DNA of 64,000 bases from contig CABSJL010000003.1 of the NCBI GenBank assembly GCA_902478055.1, positions 1-64,000 of the forward strand. Direction: 5' to 3'. The notes beneath the pieces were generated by a model, which was not told where the DNA came from, searched no databases, and saw only the letters and a list, made by a program, of their open reading frames with translations. The position numbers and the translations under genes are program-made. Positions 15,111 to 24,350 of this stretch are shown here, piece after piece (the first letter of the stretch is position 1; every line of letters begins with the position of its first letter). This DNA comes from an uncultured Veillonella sp. GTDB lineage: Bacteria > Bacillota > Negativicutes > Veillonellales > Veillonellaceae.

Positions 15111-15740
15111 TTATTCAGAAATTGTAATGAGTCCGTTTTCACAGATCCAATGTCTATCCCCTACAGCTTCTACTTCGCTTTCATCATGAGTCACCCATAC
15201 GCAAGGTACATCCCATTCGCGAATAATGGACACGAGGTCTTCACGCACTTGTTTTCGTAAATTCCAATCGAGTGCCGACAAAGGCTCATCAAGGAGCAGA
15301 GTAGTCGGTTTTGAGTAGAGCGCACGGCCTAGTGCAACCCGCTGTTGCTCACCACCAGATAAGCTACCAGCCTTGGTATTACGATATTTCTCCAAACCCA
15401 AACGTTGTAACAATGTATCACACATGTCAGGGGTGCCTCGTTTGCTATAGGTAATATTATGTTCTACAGACAAATGAGGAAATACAATATTGCCTTGCGG
15501 CATATAGCCTACTTGCCGTTTTTGAGCAGGCACCCATATCTTTTTACCTCGATCAACCCACGTCGTATCATCATATTGAATACTACCAGTGGTTGGTTTT
15601 ACGAGCCCTGCAATACATTTGATAAAGGTACTTTTACCACTACCAGATTGACCAGTCAGAACAGTAATTCCAGAAGGAAGCACCCCATCAGCTTTCACAG
15701 TCACAGAAGGTCTAGCTACAGTAAAGGAAAATGTAATCAT
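15111..15740 (-). CDS. modC: Molybdate ABC transporter ATP-binding protein
   Basis: An ABC ATPase of 209 residues. Walker A GQSGSGKST is at 30-38, the signature LSGGEQQRVALGRAL near 122-136, and Walker B LLLDEPLSALD near 142-152. It is much shorter than E. coli ModC (about 350) because the C-terminal Mop molybdate-binding domain is absent, so it cannot sense molybdate itself. It follows modB after eight bases. Confidence 0.88.
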   Translation of the reverse strand: MITFSFTVARPSVTVKADGVLPSGITVLTGQSGSGKSTFIKCIAGLVKPTTGSIQYDDTTWVDRGKKIWVPAQKRQVGYMPQGNIVFPHLSVEHNITYSKRGTPDMCDTLLQRLGLEKYRNTKAGSLSGGEQQRVALGRALYSKPTTLLLDEPLSALDWNLRKQVREDLVSIIREWDVPCVWVTHDESEVEAVGDRHWICENGLITISE

Positions 15741-15748
15741 AGAACCTC

Positions 15749-16417
15749 CTAGTTATTCTCTGTATGGCGGAACAAGGACCCCTTCGTAATGAGGTGAATG
15801 CCGCTCAACAATGCCAATGTAAGTACACAAATATATACAACAAGCTCAAAGGCATCCATGTACTGCCCTGCCTCTACGTAGGAGTAAATAGCTAACGGCA
15901 TAGTACGGGTTACCTTCGGAATATTACCAGCGATTAAGATGGTAGCACCAAATTCCCCCATGGCACGGCAGAACGCCAAGATGCTACCTGTTAAAATACC
16001 TTTCCACGCAAGAGGCACAGATATGGTAAAGAATATACGCAATTCTGAAGCGCCCAATGTACGCGCTACATCCTCCATATTATGATCGACGGACTGCAAG
16101 GCAGAGCGCACTGTTTGATAAAATAGGGGGAATGCAATGACTGAAGATGCAACGACTGCACCAGAAGCGGCAAAAACTACACTCATACCGTGAGCTTCGA
16201 GCCACGCACCAAAAGCATATCCTGGAGTAAACACCATGAGAAGTGCAAAACCAACAACCACTGGTGGCAACACAAGGGGCAATGTAATTAGGGCATCTAA
16301 AATAGCCATACCGCCCCACTTACAACGATTCATCCAATAACAAGCACCTAAGCCTATAACAATAACGATGATAAGAGCAATGCTCGCCACCCATAAGGAT
16401 AGCCAAAATGGACTCAT
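15749..16417 (-). CDS. modB: Molybdate ABC transporter permease
   Basis: A 222-residue inner membrane permease with five to six membrane segments and the cytoplasmic EAA-type loop EDVARTLGASELRIFF, which contacts the ATPase. FCRAMGEFGATILIAG is the strongly conserved ModB C-terminal signature. The start is the ATG preceded by AAGGGGGC; seven upstream codons are excluded. A terminator separates it from modA, so it may be transcribed by read-through or from a promoter in the 179-base gap. Confidence 0.92.
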   Translation of the reverse strand: MSPFWLSLWVASIALIIVIVIGLGACYWMNRCKWGGMAILDALITLPLVLPPVVVGFALLMVFTPGYAFGAWLEAHGMSVVFAASGAVVASSVIAFPLFYQTVRSALQSVDHNMEDVARTLGASELRIFFTISVPLAWKGILTGSILAFCRAMGEFGATILIAGNIPKVTRTMPLAIYSYVEAGQYMDAFELVVYICVLTLALLSGIHLITKGSLFRHTENN

Positions 16418-16563
16418 GACACGCCCCCTTTCTATCAATAAGACTAAAATCAGTAATAATAAAAATACATCTAGTTTTAAAATGATTTACTTATTTGCAT
16501 CATATAGCATATGAAAATGTATGTCTAACATATTCATAATAATATCTATATTGTATCATAAGA

Positions 16564-16590
16564 AAACGCTAGCCCTGAAAGCTAGCGTTT
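16564..16590 (-). terminator. Hairpin between modA and modB
   Basis: AACGCTAGC / GCTAGCGTT arms around seven bases, followed by TTCTTATG on the minus strand. A weak T-run suggests partial termination, which would give more binding protein than membrane components. Confidence 0.65.
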
Positions 16591-16595
16591 AACTC

Positions 16596-17384
16596 TTATT
16601 TAGAAGGAGAGAAACCGTATTTTTCTAATACTTTTTGGCCTTCTGGGCTCATTACATATTGGTAAAAGTCTTTTGCCAATGCGTTGTCATATTTTTTAAT
16701 GATACCGATTGGATAGATGACTGGATCATGGGAATCAGCCGGTGTTACAGCAGAAATTTGAACCGCATCACCTGCAGCAATAGCATCTGTTTTATAGATA
16801 AAGCCAGCATCACCAGCACCTTGGCTAATGGATGCTGTTACAGCTTTTACGTCTTTAGCATATACTACATTTGGTTCAACTTGTTCCCAAACACCTAATT
16901 TTGTTAATACTTGTTTACCATAATTACCAGCTGGCACTGTTTCAGGATTCCCTAAAACGATACGTTTAACAGAAGCAATTTGATTTAATTCAATTTTAGG
17001 TTGGCCTTTTGGAACTACAAGAACTAATTCATTAGTTACAAATGGTTTAACATCTGTTACAAGGTCTTTGTCTTGCAACATTTTCATATTCTTTTCGTCA
17101 GCAGAGATGAATAAGCTAGCTGGTGCGCCTTGTTCAATTTGTTGGCGCAATGTGCCAGAACCAGCAAAGTTAATAGCAATTTGGTCGTCTGATAAGTTAT
17201 GACTCTTTTTGTAGGACTCTGCCAATTCAGTAAGAGCACCTTTCAAGCTCGCTGCCGCTTGTACAGTAATCTTTTCAGATGTGCTTGGTTTAGCAGAATC
17301 TGCTGCTTTGTTTGTGTCACTACCACACCCCACTAACAAGGCCAGCATGAAAACGCTCATTAATACTAATAGAATTCGTTTCAT
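16596..17384 (-). CDS. modA: Molybdate-binding lipoprotein
   Basis: A 262-residue substrate-binding protein. The signal peptide MKRILLVLMSVFMLALLVGC ends at lipobox cysteine C20. The mature part has the ModA pattern AAASLKGALTELAESYKK, then FAGSGTLRQQIEQGAPASLFISA, where the oxyanion-binding serines lie, and later GDAGFIYKTDA. It captures molybdate or tungstate outside the inner membrane for ModBC. The start is the ATG after AGGAGGAATT. Molybdate is needed for the molybdenum hydroxylase encoded at 37-41 kb. Confidence 0.93.
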   Translation of the reverse strand: MKRILLVLMSVFMLALLVGCGSDTNKAADSAKPSTSEKITVQAAASLKGALTELAESYKKSHNLSDDQIAINFAGSGTLRQQIEQGAPASLFISADEKNMKMLQDKDLVTDVKPFVTNELVLVVPKGQPKIELNQIASVKRIVLGNPETVPAGNYGKQVLTKLGVWEQVEPNVVYAKDVKAVTASISQGAGDAGFIYKTDAIAAGDAVQISAVTPADSHDPVIYPIGIIKKYDNALAKDFYQYVMSPEGQKVLEKYGFSPSK

Positions 17385-17669
17385 AATTCCTCCTGTGCAT
17401 CCCTTTGGACTCCACACTGTGAAAGCTATGGTTACTCACCGTAGAGACACGTTCAAAGAACCAACTAAATATACAATATATTCACATTATACTATATATT
17501 TGTTAATTAATATGTATGTAAAAACTCACATTTTGCATATATATTTCTGATGAATACCATAAGAAATCATAATGGATAAAACTTTTAAGCCCCGAACAAT
17601 ACATACTATGGTATGATAATACTATACATTAAATCCATACTAAATTAATAAGAAACTCTAGGTGAGATA

Positions 17670-18659
17670 ATGAATATATTCGAGCTAATAGGACATATAT
17701 TTATGAACTCTATGATTCCTATTTTTATACTGATAGGCGTAGGGTTTATATTGGATAGAAAATTTAAACTAGATTTATATACGCTGAGTAAACTAAACTT
17801 CTACATATTATTGCCTACCTTTGTATTTAGGGCTATGTATGAAGCTAAATTTACATCAGGTACGTTAGAAATCGTATTTTGTGCACTAGTTGTACTCATA
17901 CTGAACTCTATCCTTTCAGGTGTAGTCGGCAAAATACAAGGTTATGATGTAGCAAAAATCGCCACATTAAAGAACTGCGTTATGTTTAACAATGTCGGCA
18001 ATATGGGCATCGCCCTTGCCATCTTTGTATTTACCAATGTGCCTTACGTCATCGATGGCGCAACCCCCTATGCTGATTTAGGTCTTGTCAGCGTCGTATC
18101 CATTATGATTATACAGACCATTACAAGTAATACCTATGGTTTCTACCAAGCTGGTGCTGGGCGTTTGAGCACAAAGGATGCGTTAAGCGTAGTCTTCCAT
18201 ATGCCTATGGTATATGCTATACCGCTTGCATTACTTTGCCAGCTCTTACCATTTGATTTACACGGTCTATTCTTCTTTGCCCCTCTTAAAATCTTTGCTA
18301 ATGCCTTTGTAGGCGTTGCTATGATCGCTTTAGGGGTGCAGATTAACAGAACGCCATTAAACTTCTTTAAGGCGGATGTTATGCTCGCTACATCCTTACG
18401 TCTCGTCTTAAGTCCTCTCATTGCTGCAGTTATTACTATATTATTTATAATTTTCTATGGTCCTATGCACCCGATTGCAGCGCAAACGATTGTCATCACC
18501 TATAGCGTACCAACAGCCATCAATATGGCCCTTATTGCTATCGAGATGAAAAACAATCCAGAATACGCTACGCAAATTGTAATGGGTACAACCATACTAT
18601 CAGCAGTAACTATGCCACTATTTATTACGATAGCCTATTACCTCTTCCCTTTATATTAA
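17670..18659 (+). CDS. AEC-family transporter
   Basis: A 329-residue membrane protein with about ten hydrophobic segments of the auxin efflux carrier (AEC) family. Typical features are the N-terminal PIFILIGVGFILDRKF, LPTFVFRAMY in the second segment, and NNVGNMGIALAIF, the helix-break motif. Bacterial members move malate, malonate or similar organic acids, which would suit an organism growing on organic acids, but the substrate is not readable from sequence. AGGTGAG precedes the ATG. A strong terminator follows, so it is a single-gene unit. Confidence 0.85.
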   Translation: MNIFELIGHIFMNSMIPIFILIGVGFILDRKFKLDLYTLSKLNFYILLPTFVFRAMYEAKFTSGTLEIVFCALVVLILNSILSGVVGKIQGYDVAKIATLKNCVMFNNVGNMGIALAIFVFTNVPYVIDGATPYADLGLVSVVSIMIIQTITSNTYGFYQAGAGRLSTKDALSVVFHMPMVYAIPLALLCQLLPFDLHGLFFFAPLKIFANAFVGVAMIALGVQINRTPLNFFKADVMLATSLRLVLSPLIAAVITILFIIFYGPMHPIAAQTIVITYSVPTAINMALIAIEMKNNPEYATQIVMGTTILSAVTMPLFITIAYYLFPLY

Positions 18660-18675
18660 TACTAGTATACCTATA

Positions 18676-18705
18676 CAAAAAGGAGCCGTATAAACGGCTC
18701 CTTTT
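18676..18705 (+). terminator. Terminator after the AEC transporter gene
   Basis: AAAAGGAGCCGT / ACGGCTCCTTTT arms around ATAA, followed by C and TTAT. Confidence 0.85.
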
Positions 18706-18810
18706 CTTATATTTTAACTTTATATATCTTTAGAGGATATATATATATCATGAGTACTTTTGTATATCCCCAATCAAGTTAGACAAATAGTATGCAATAC
18801 GGCTATATGA

Positions 18811-19101
18811 CTATTGATGAGATACGTGTTCCATGCCCATTCTTACGAGACCTTCTACGTGATCATCGTTTAGAGAGTAGTATGCAGTTTTACCTTCCTT
18901 GCGATAGGTCACAAGTCTTGCTTGACGGAGTACACGCAATTGGTGAGAAATAGCGGATTGTCCCATCCCCATTGTTTCTGCAATGTGATTTACACACATT
19001 TCGTTTTCTAATAATAATTCTACTATTTTAAGGCGTGTAGGGTCACCCAGGATTTTAAACAGTTCTGCTAGCTTTAGCAATGATTCTTGTTTGTCGCTCA
19101 T
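18811..19101 (-). CDS. ArsR/SmtB-family metalloregulator
   Basis: A 96-residue winged-helix repressor of the ArsR/SmtB family. The DNA-binding helix region is IAETMGMGQSAISHQLRVLRQ followed by the wing VTYRKEGKTAYYSLNDDH. The C-terminal helix DDHVEGLVRMGMEHVSHQ has the D...H...H..H spacing of the alpha-5 metal site used by zinc- or cobalt-sensing members (SmtB, CzrA); a lone cysteine lies in ENEMCVNHIAE at the alpha-3 position. The start is the ATG preceded by GGGGG. No metal exporter is adjacent, so its target is unknown. Confidence 0.85.
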   Translation of the reverse strand: MSDKQESLLKLAELFKILGDPTRLKIVELLLENEMCVNHIAETMGMGQSAISHQLRVLRQARLVTYRKEGKTAYYSLNDDHVEGLVRMGMEHVSHQ

Positions 19102-19222
19102 ATAGTCCCCCATTTTATAAACCATTATCTATGTTTATTTATTGTTCTCATGTAACTTAATTTCGTTCTTATTTGTAAACCTAAATGGCATACATACAAA
19201 TATTATATCATTTTTACGCTAT

Positions 19223-19258
19223 AAAAAAGAGACTTTGTTACAACAAAGTCTCTTTTTG
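19223..19258. terminator. Terminator between the ArsR and UspA genes
   Basis: AAAAAGAGACTTTGTT and AACAAAGTCTCTTTTT arms with a short loop. It lies after the universal stress protein gene when read on the minus strand. Confidence 0.8.
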
Positions 19259-19282
19259 TATCATATCTGTACAGGATATGAA

Positions 19283-19729
19283 TTATTTAATGATCAATAC
19301 AGGGCAAGTGGAGTGACTAGTTACATAGCTACTTACGCTACCCATGAATAAGCCTTTCAATGGGCCAAGGCCACGGCTACCCATTACGATAAGGTCAGCA
19401 TTATATTTTTTAGCTACTGCTAATAATGCAGGACCAGGGGAACCAACTTCGAATACGCTTTTAACTTTTACGCCTGTAGGAATTTCTTTTACTACATCGT
19501 TAAGAATTTCTTTACCAGTTTCTTCCATATCTTCTGCAATTTGTTCAGATACGTAACCACCGGAAATTGGTGTTTGATCGAAATTGGAAATAGCAGACAC
19601 GATATTTGCAACGTGAACAATAATCAATTCAGCATGGTTGCGGTCCGCTACAGCGAGAGCATGTTCCAACGCACGTTTAGCATTTTCAGAACCATCAGTA
19701 GGTACGACAATAGTTTTGTAGGTAACCAT
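19283..19729 (-). CDS. Universal stress protein (UspA family)
   Basis: A 148-residue single-domain Usp protein. It begins YKTIVVPTDGSENAKRALEHA and ends with the ATP-binding loop MGSRGLGPLKGLFMGSVSSY (pattern GxxGxxxxxxxxxGS), so it is of the nucleotide-binding type. These proteins help cells survive starvation and stress; the biochemical role is poorly defined. AGGAGGGG precedes the ATG. It is transcribed alone. Confidence 0.9.
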   Translation of the reverse strand: MVTYKTIVVPTDGSENAKRALEHALAVADRNHAELIIVHVANIVSAISNFDQTPISGGYVSEQIAEDMEETGKEILNDVVKEIPTGVKVKSVFEVGSPGPALLAVAKKYNADLIVMGSRGLGPLKGLFMGSVSSYVTSHSTCPVLIIK

Positions 19730-19898
19730 AATAACCCCTCCTATTTCTAATCCCTCAAAGGGGATATGATCAAAGATCGTTTAGCCTATAGTATTATATT
19801 CTAGACCATCAAGGAAAACTCCTCTTTTTCTAGAGGATTTCTTTTATTATAGCACAAATTATACAGATTTATACAAATAAAAGAATATTATGTGTATA

Positions 19899-21170
19899 TT
19901 ATAAAACTTGTGATGATTGGTTAGTATTCAATGTAGTAGTCAATTTGAATCCATCCAGCACATCGATGAGCTCCGGTGTGCTAAGGCTAGTTCCTGCTGG
20001 GCCAATCATACGAGCCACGGCTACATTGCCTTCATTACCTAAGATAATAGTAGCGGCAAAGGATACTGGTGCAGCTGCAGATGTATCAGCCGTATTAGGA
20101 TTCTTCATATGACCTGCCAAGTAGAACATTACATTACCATCGATAATATGTGTTTCATAACGAGTAATGGTTGCCTTATTCACCTCAACCAATTGTTTAA
20201 GGTAATAATCACCTAGCATTTGTTTGCCCATCATTGTAGGCATGCCTGTGCTAACCGCTTGTACGGGGATTGTAAAGGATTCAATATCAAGGCGCACATT
20301 ATGCTTAGCGAAAGCAATTTTACCCTTTTCATTTAGACGGGTAAAACCTTTTGGATAGGCAAATTTAATACCTTCAGCTACGCTGATATCACTTGTGCCA
20401 GAGATAAACTGCTTAACACCTTTGATTGTACTAGAACCAGACTTATTTAGTAATTCAAAGGATGGAATTGTATGTTCCATCAAGCCTTGTTCCATAAATT
20501 CCCCTTGAATAGGAGCATAGGTGCTCGCCAAATTGTAGCGATGCGTTGGATCCTTATCCATGATGAATTCCGCTTCAAATACAGATTGAACAGGCTCTGT
20601 AGATGTCATTTCAGCATACGATTTTGGTGTTGTCTTATCCCAACGTGCTGATATAGCCCCTTTCTTGTTAAAGAAGCCCCCAACGATATCGTTATTTTCA
20701 AAGACATTACTATGCTGACGCCAGATGCTCAAGTACTCTTCATCAGACATGCCCTTGATTGGCACACCATACCAAGTCGTATTCCATTCCTTTTGAGATA
20801 CCCCGTCTTGCGGTGTATTATTGCGTTTTGTGAAAGACACAGTATAGGAATCATCTTGTGTTGGACCTGCTAGGTTGAAAGAATAGCCTTGAATATGCTC
20901 ACTTTCACTACGCACATCCATATCTAGCTTAACACCATCGGCTACACGCCATGGAATCGTAAAGGTATAGCCATTTTTATAGTCCTTAACTACTGTGTTC
21001 ATCGTAGTCGCATACGATTTATACTGATCTGGCAAAATAGAGGCAGAGTCTTTTTGGGAATCTACGATTGCCATCGGAGTTCCAGGTGTGCCTTGCAAGC
21101 CTTCTGCCATAATAGAGGTCGTGCTCATAGCCATGACAGCTAACGTAGCAGCAATAAAACGTAACTTCAT
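19899..21170 (-). CDS. Secreted protein of unknown function in an amino-acid ABC operon
   Basis: A 423-residue protein I do not recognise. It has a cleavable signal peptide (MKLRFIAATLAVMAMSTTSIMAEG, described by position 1-24, cut likely after MA-E) and no further membrane segment, so it should be periplasmic. It is built of alternating strands with no cysteine in the mature part. Notable stretches are YKNGYTFTIPWRVADGVKL near residue 65 and SVFEAEFIMDKDPTHRYN near 195. It starts eight bases after the ATPase gene, so it is the last gene of an SBP-permease-ATPase operon, and probably has an envelope role tied to that uptake system. AGGAGG precedes the ATG. Confidence 0.75.
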   Translation of the reverse strand: MKLRFIAATLAVMAMSTTSIMAEGLQGTPGTPMAIVDSQKDSASILPDQYKSYATTMNTVVKDYKNGYTFTIPWRVADGVKLDMDVRSESEHIQGYSFNLAGPTQDDSYTVSFTKRNNTPQDGVSQKEWNTTWYGVPIKGMSDEEYLSIWRQHSNVFENNDIVGGFFNKKGAISARWDKTTPKSYAEMTSTEPVQSVFEAEFIMDKDPTHRYNLASTYAPIQGEFMEQGLMEHTIPSFELLNKSGSSTIKGVKQFISGTSDISVAEGIKFAYPKGFTRLNEKGKIAFAKHNVRLDIESFTIPVQAVSTGMPTMMGKQMLGDYYLKQLVEVNKATITRYETHIIDGNVMFYLAGHMKNPNTADTSAAAPVSFAATIILGNEGNVAVARMIGPAGTSLSTPELIDVLDGFKLTTTLNTNQSSQVL

Positions 21171-21178
21171 AAGACCTC

Positions 21179-21937
21179 CTATAACATGTTCTCCAAGAAC
21201 GCTTTCGTTCTATCGTTCTGTGGATTGTTGAAAATTTGTTCTGGTGTACCTTCCTCTTGGATAACACCATCCGCCATAAAGATGACACGATCAGATACTT
21301 CACGAGCAAAGTTCATTTCATGAGTTACGATAATCATCGTCATATGATCATCAGCCAACTGTTTAATAGTCTTAAGAACCTCACCAGTTAATTCTGGGTC
21401 AAGGGCAGATGTAGGCTCATCAAAGAGCATGATTTCAGGATTCATCGCCAATGCGCGAGCGATGGCCACGCGTTGTTGTTGACCGCCAGACAAACGGGAT
21501 GGATACATATCGCGCTTTTCCCATAAGCCAACTTTATTAAGTAATCGCTCTGCAATCGGTAAAATTTCATCATCTTTCATACCTTTTACCATGCGCGGCG
21601 CGATCATAATGTTATCAAGCACCGTCATATGAGGGAATAAATTGAAAGATTGGAATACCATGCCCATGCGTAATAATAAGTCATGTTGTGTTTCTTGGCT
21701 AGCATAGTTTACAGTGCCATTAGCATCTGTACTAGCAAGGACAGTACCATCTACAGTAATAGAACCACCATCAATGGTTTCCAATTGACCTAAGCAGCGT
21801 AAAAATGTAGATTTACCAGACCCAGATGGGCCGATGATAGAAACGATTTCCCCTCTATCCATTTTGAGCGATACATCGCGCAATACAGTTTGATTGTTAA
21901 AGCGTTTTTCAATACGCTCCATATTTACAAATGTCAT
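21179..21937 (-). CDS. Polar amino-acid ABC transporter ATP-binding protein
   Basis: A GlnQ-type ABC ATPase of 252 residues. Walker A GPSGSGKST is at 36-44, the signature LSGGQQQRVAIARAL near 148-162, and Walker B IMLFDEPTSALDPE follows. GMVFQSFNLFPHMTVLDNI is the typical Q-loop of the polar amino-acid class. An insertion around residues 65-85 (VLASTDANGTVNYASQE) is slightly longer than usual. It works with the permease at 22044 and the lipoprotein at 22824. Confidence 0.92.
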   Translation of the reverse strand: MTFVNMERIEKRFNNQTVLRDVSLKMDRGEIVSIIGPSGSGKSTFLRCLGQLETIDGGSITVDGTVLASTDANGTVNYASQETQHDLLLRMGMVFQSFNLFPHMTVLDNIMIAPRMVKGMKDDEILPIAERLLNKVGLWEKRDMYPSRLSGGQQQRVAIARALAMNPEIMLFDEPTSALDPELTGEVLKTIKQLADDHMTMIIVTHEMNFAREVSDRVIFMADGVIQEEGTPEQIFNNPQNDRTKAFLENML

Positions 21938-22043
21938 AAGTACCTCTTACATCGTCGTATAAATAAATAGCTGTAATTTCAAATCGGCTATAGCCCTTAA
22001 AAACAACTAAGTCCATATCTACGACACACTACTACAGAATAGA

Positions 22044-22700
22044 TTAATCTTCATATACAGCAAATCGTCTTTCTAAGTAGTTGAAGATATTTGTCAAAAT
22101 AAAGGTAAAGATCAAGTAGAACAAAGCTGCCACTAAGAAGGCAGAGATATCAAAGTCACGTTGTACGATAGATTTTGTAATACGCAAGATATCATTCATA
22201 GCCAATACGTATACAAGAGACGTATCTTTCAACAAGTTAATTGTTTCGTTCGCAAGCGGAGGCAATACGCGTTTAAACATTTGTGGCAAGATGATTTTAC
22301 GCATTGTTTGAGCATAAGTAAAACCAAGAACCTTTGCCCCTTCGTACTGACCACGAGAAATGGATTGAATACCACCACGGAAAATTTCACATAAATACGC
22401 TGCGTAGTTCAACACGAATGTAAGTACTGCAGCTGTAGCATCATCCATTTGGACTGCTCCATCTGTAATGATAGGCAATGCATAATATACGAATAAAATT
22501 TGTAACATTAATGGTGTGCCGCGCATCAAATATACGAAGGCTTCAACAATTTTGTCGAGCACTGTAAATTTTGATAGACGTACCAAAGCAAGTAAGATAC
22601 CGCCAGGGATGGATAAAATCCATACAATACAGAATAGCGATACGGTTACCTTTAAACCATCAGCGATGGTTGGGATAATCTGCAATAAATAATCTAACAT
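22044..22700 (-). CDS. Polar amino-acid ABC transporter permease
   Basis: A HisM/GlnP-type permease of 219 residues with five membrane segments. LMRGTPLMLQILFVYYALP and the EAA loop QYEGAKVLGFTYAQTMRKI, followed by ILPQMFKRVLPPLANE, are conserved in this family. The start is the ATG preceded by AAGGAG; the 20 upstream in-frame codons run through a strong hairpin and are not coding. It is the second gene of the operon. Confidence 0.92.
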   Translation of the reverse strand: MLDYLLQIIPTIADGLKVTVSLFCIVWILSIPGGILLALVRLSKFTVLDKIVEAFVYLMRGTPLMLQILFVYYALPIITDGAVQMDDATAAVLTFVLNYAAYLCEIFRGGIQSISRGQYEGAKVLGFTYAQTMRKIILPQMFKRVLPPLANETINLLKDTSLVYVLAMNDILRITKSIVQRDFDISAFLVAALFYLIFTFILTNIFNYLERRFAVYED

Positions 22701-22721
22701 GGAATACTCCTTCAAAACACG

Positions 22722-22754
22722 ACTAGAGAAGAGGCATCTGGCCTCTTCTCTAGT
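22722..22754 (-). terminator. Attenuating hairpin between binding protein and permease genes
   Basis: Perfect 14-base arms ACTAGAGAAGAGGC / GCCTCTTCTCTAGT with a five-base loop, followed on the minus strand by CGTGTTTTG. The T-run is imperfect, so it may be a partial terminator or an mRNA stabiliser that raises binding protein over permease. Confidence 0.75.
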
Positions 22755-22823
22755 GTACATTTCGTTCTTTAATTATCTGTTGTACATACTGACCATAGTA
22801 CTATTAGTATATCACGAATTGTA

Positions 22824-23636
22824 CTATTTAGCATCGCTCTTATCTAGGTCTGCGCTAGAGCCCAACCATTTTTCAACGATTTTATCAGCAGTACCATCTT
22901 TTTTCATGTCCGCTAAGATACCATTGATTTTATCACGTAATGCAGTGTCATCTTTACGGAAACCAACAGCGAAGTTGTCAACACCGTAATCAGTACCGTC
23001 TACGATTTTGTATTTACCAGGTTCTTTTGTCATGAGGTAACGAGCGATAACACCATCGGCGATAACTGCATCAACACGACCAATACCAAGATCCATGAAA
23101 GCACTTACGAAGTCAGCATAAGATTTTGTTTCTTTCACAGTTTTACCGCTTGGATCATTTTGTAATGCAGATTCACCAGTACTAGCTTGTTGAACACCTA
23201 CTACTTTACCTGCTAAATCAGCTTTGGATTTGATGGAGTCATCATCATTACGAACAACGATGTATTGTTTATCCTTCATGTATGGATTGGAGAACAAAAT
23301 ATTTTTCTCACGTTCAGGAGATACTGTTAAGCCATTCCATAAAGCGTCGATTTTTTTAGATTTCAACTCGGCTTCTTTACTGGACCAGTCGATAGCTTTG
23401 AACTCTACCTCCATACCAGCGCGTTTAGCTGCTTCTTTAGCCATATCGATATCTAAACCTACGATTTCGCCTTTATCATCTTTAAAGCCCATTGGAGGGA
23501 AGCTATCATCTAAGCCGATAACGATTTTTTTAGGTAATTCTGTATTAGCAGTTTTAGTATCGCTACCACAACCCGTTACAAATACCATCATAGATACTGC
23601 TGCAAGGCCAACGGCCATCATTTTTTTCCAATTCAT
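22824..23636 (-). CDS. Polar amino-acid-binding lipoprotein
   Basis: A 270-residue solute-binding protein of family 3. The signal peptide ends at lipobox VTGC with C23. The mature part has GLDDSFPPMGFKDDKGEIVG and LDIDMAKEAAKRAG, the classical start of polar amino-acid binding domains, and the ligand region WNGLTVSPEREKNILFSNPY. The exact amino acid cannot be told. First gene of the operon with permease, ATPase and an unknown secreted protein. Confidence 0.93.
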   Translation of the reverse strand: MNWKKMMAVGLAAVSMMVFVTGCGSDTKTANTELPKKIVIGLDDSFPPMGFKDDKGEIVGLDIDMAKEAAKRAGMEVEFKAIDWSSKEAELKSKKIDALWNGLTVSPEREKNILFSNPYMKDKQYIVVRNDDDSIKSKADLAGKVVGVQQASTGESALQNDPSGKTVKETKSYADFVSAFMDLGIGRVDAVIADGVIARYLMTKEPGKYKIVDGTDYGVDNFAVGFRKDDTALRDKINGILADMKKDGTADKIVEKWLGSSADLDKSDAK

Positions 23637-23837
23637 AACTATCCTCCACGGTGTGTTACACCTTTAACTACTTGCTATTATATGCTGTACAGAACTCACC
23701 TCTGCACCCGATGATTGTATTATACTTTAGTTCGTTAAAGTTGTAAATAGCTAATTTGATGAATTTTTGGATTTTCTTAATTTCTTAATATTACATATCA
23801 TCTATTGTAAGGATAAAGCATTTGTATAACCTATATT

Positions 23838-24314
23838 TTAAAGATTTGAATGCTTATTAATAGCTTCAATCATGGCCATTTTATCTTTATACCCTACCTG
23901 CGCGAGGTCTAAGGGTATGACATAAATACCACCATGACCATTCATAGCCTGCAATTCACGCCAACCTTCGGTAAACCCAATAATATGCTCGTAATCTACA
24001 AAGACAAAATATTCATCCCCATGAAAAAGACTGTGAAAGTATTCTATAAAAGAAAAAGGCCTACGTTTCAACACGAGGCCCTTTTCACAGATAAAAGCTT
24101 GACTTTCACCTAATCTATGAAGGGTCCACAATATAAGAAGTAACAACAGATAATACAATATACGCTCAGCCCAATCGGACGGCAAATATTTCACAATTAA
24201 CACGCACACCAATAGACCGACGATGCGTCCAGTCCACTGGATTCCACGATGTATTTCTAAGCTCTGTTGTACGGCACCTGATGAAAAGCGTTCCATTGCC
24301 TCTTGTTTCGTCAT
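23838..24314 (-). CDS. Uncharacterised membrane protein
   Basis: A 158-residue protein not recognised. Two hydrophobic segments (about 28-44 and 50-64, the latter a leucine run YYLLLLLILW) are followed by a soluble C-terminal domain of about 90 residues with a strand-rich pattern ending in YVIPLDLAQVGYKDKMAMIEAI. This resembles YcxB-like or PH-like domains anchored by a two-helix hairpin, but the match is weak. A weak ribosome binding site (GTGAGGTAAGCC) precedes the ATG. It lies 36 bases before trpS on the same strand in the downstream direction and may be co-transcribed with it. Confidence 0.6.
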   Translation of the reverse strand: MTKQEAMERFSSGAVQQSLEIHRGIQWTGRIVGLLVCVLIVKYLPSDWAERILYYLLLLLILWTLHRLGESQAFICEKGLVLKRRPFSFIEYFHSLFHGDEYFVFVDYEHIIGFTEGWRELQAMNGHGGIYVIPLDLAQVGYKDKMAMIEAINKHSNL

Positions 24315-24350
24315 GGCTTACCTCACAAATTGAAAGTCTACTATATGATT

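Noticed and set aside
15815..15830. TGT-AAGT-ACA dyad inside modB, similar to the rubrerythrin repeats
   Set aside because: A single occurrence within coding sequence on the opposite strand, explained by the codons of a hydrophobic helix.
17385..17520. Possible molybdenum cofactor riboswitch in the modA leader
   Set aside because: A small CTA-GGT/ACC-TAG hairpin is present, but the conserved Moco-motif segments could not be found.
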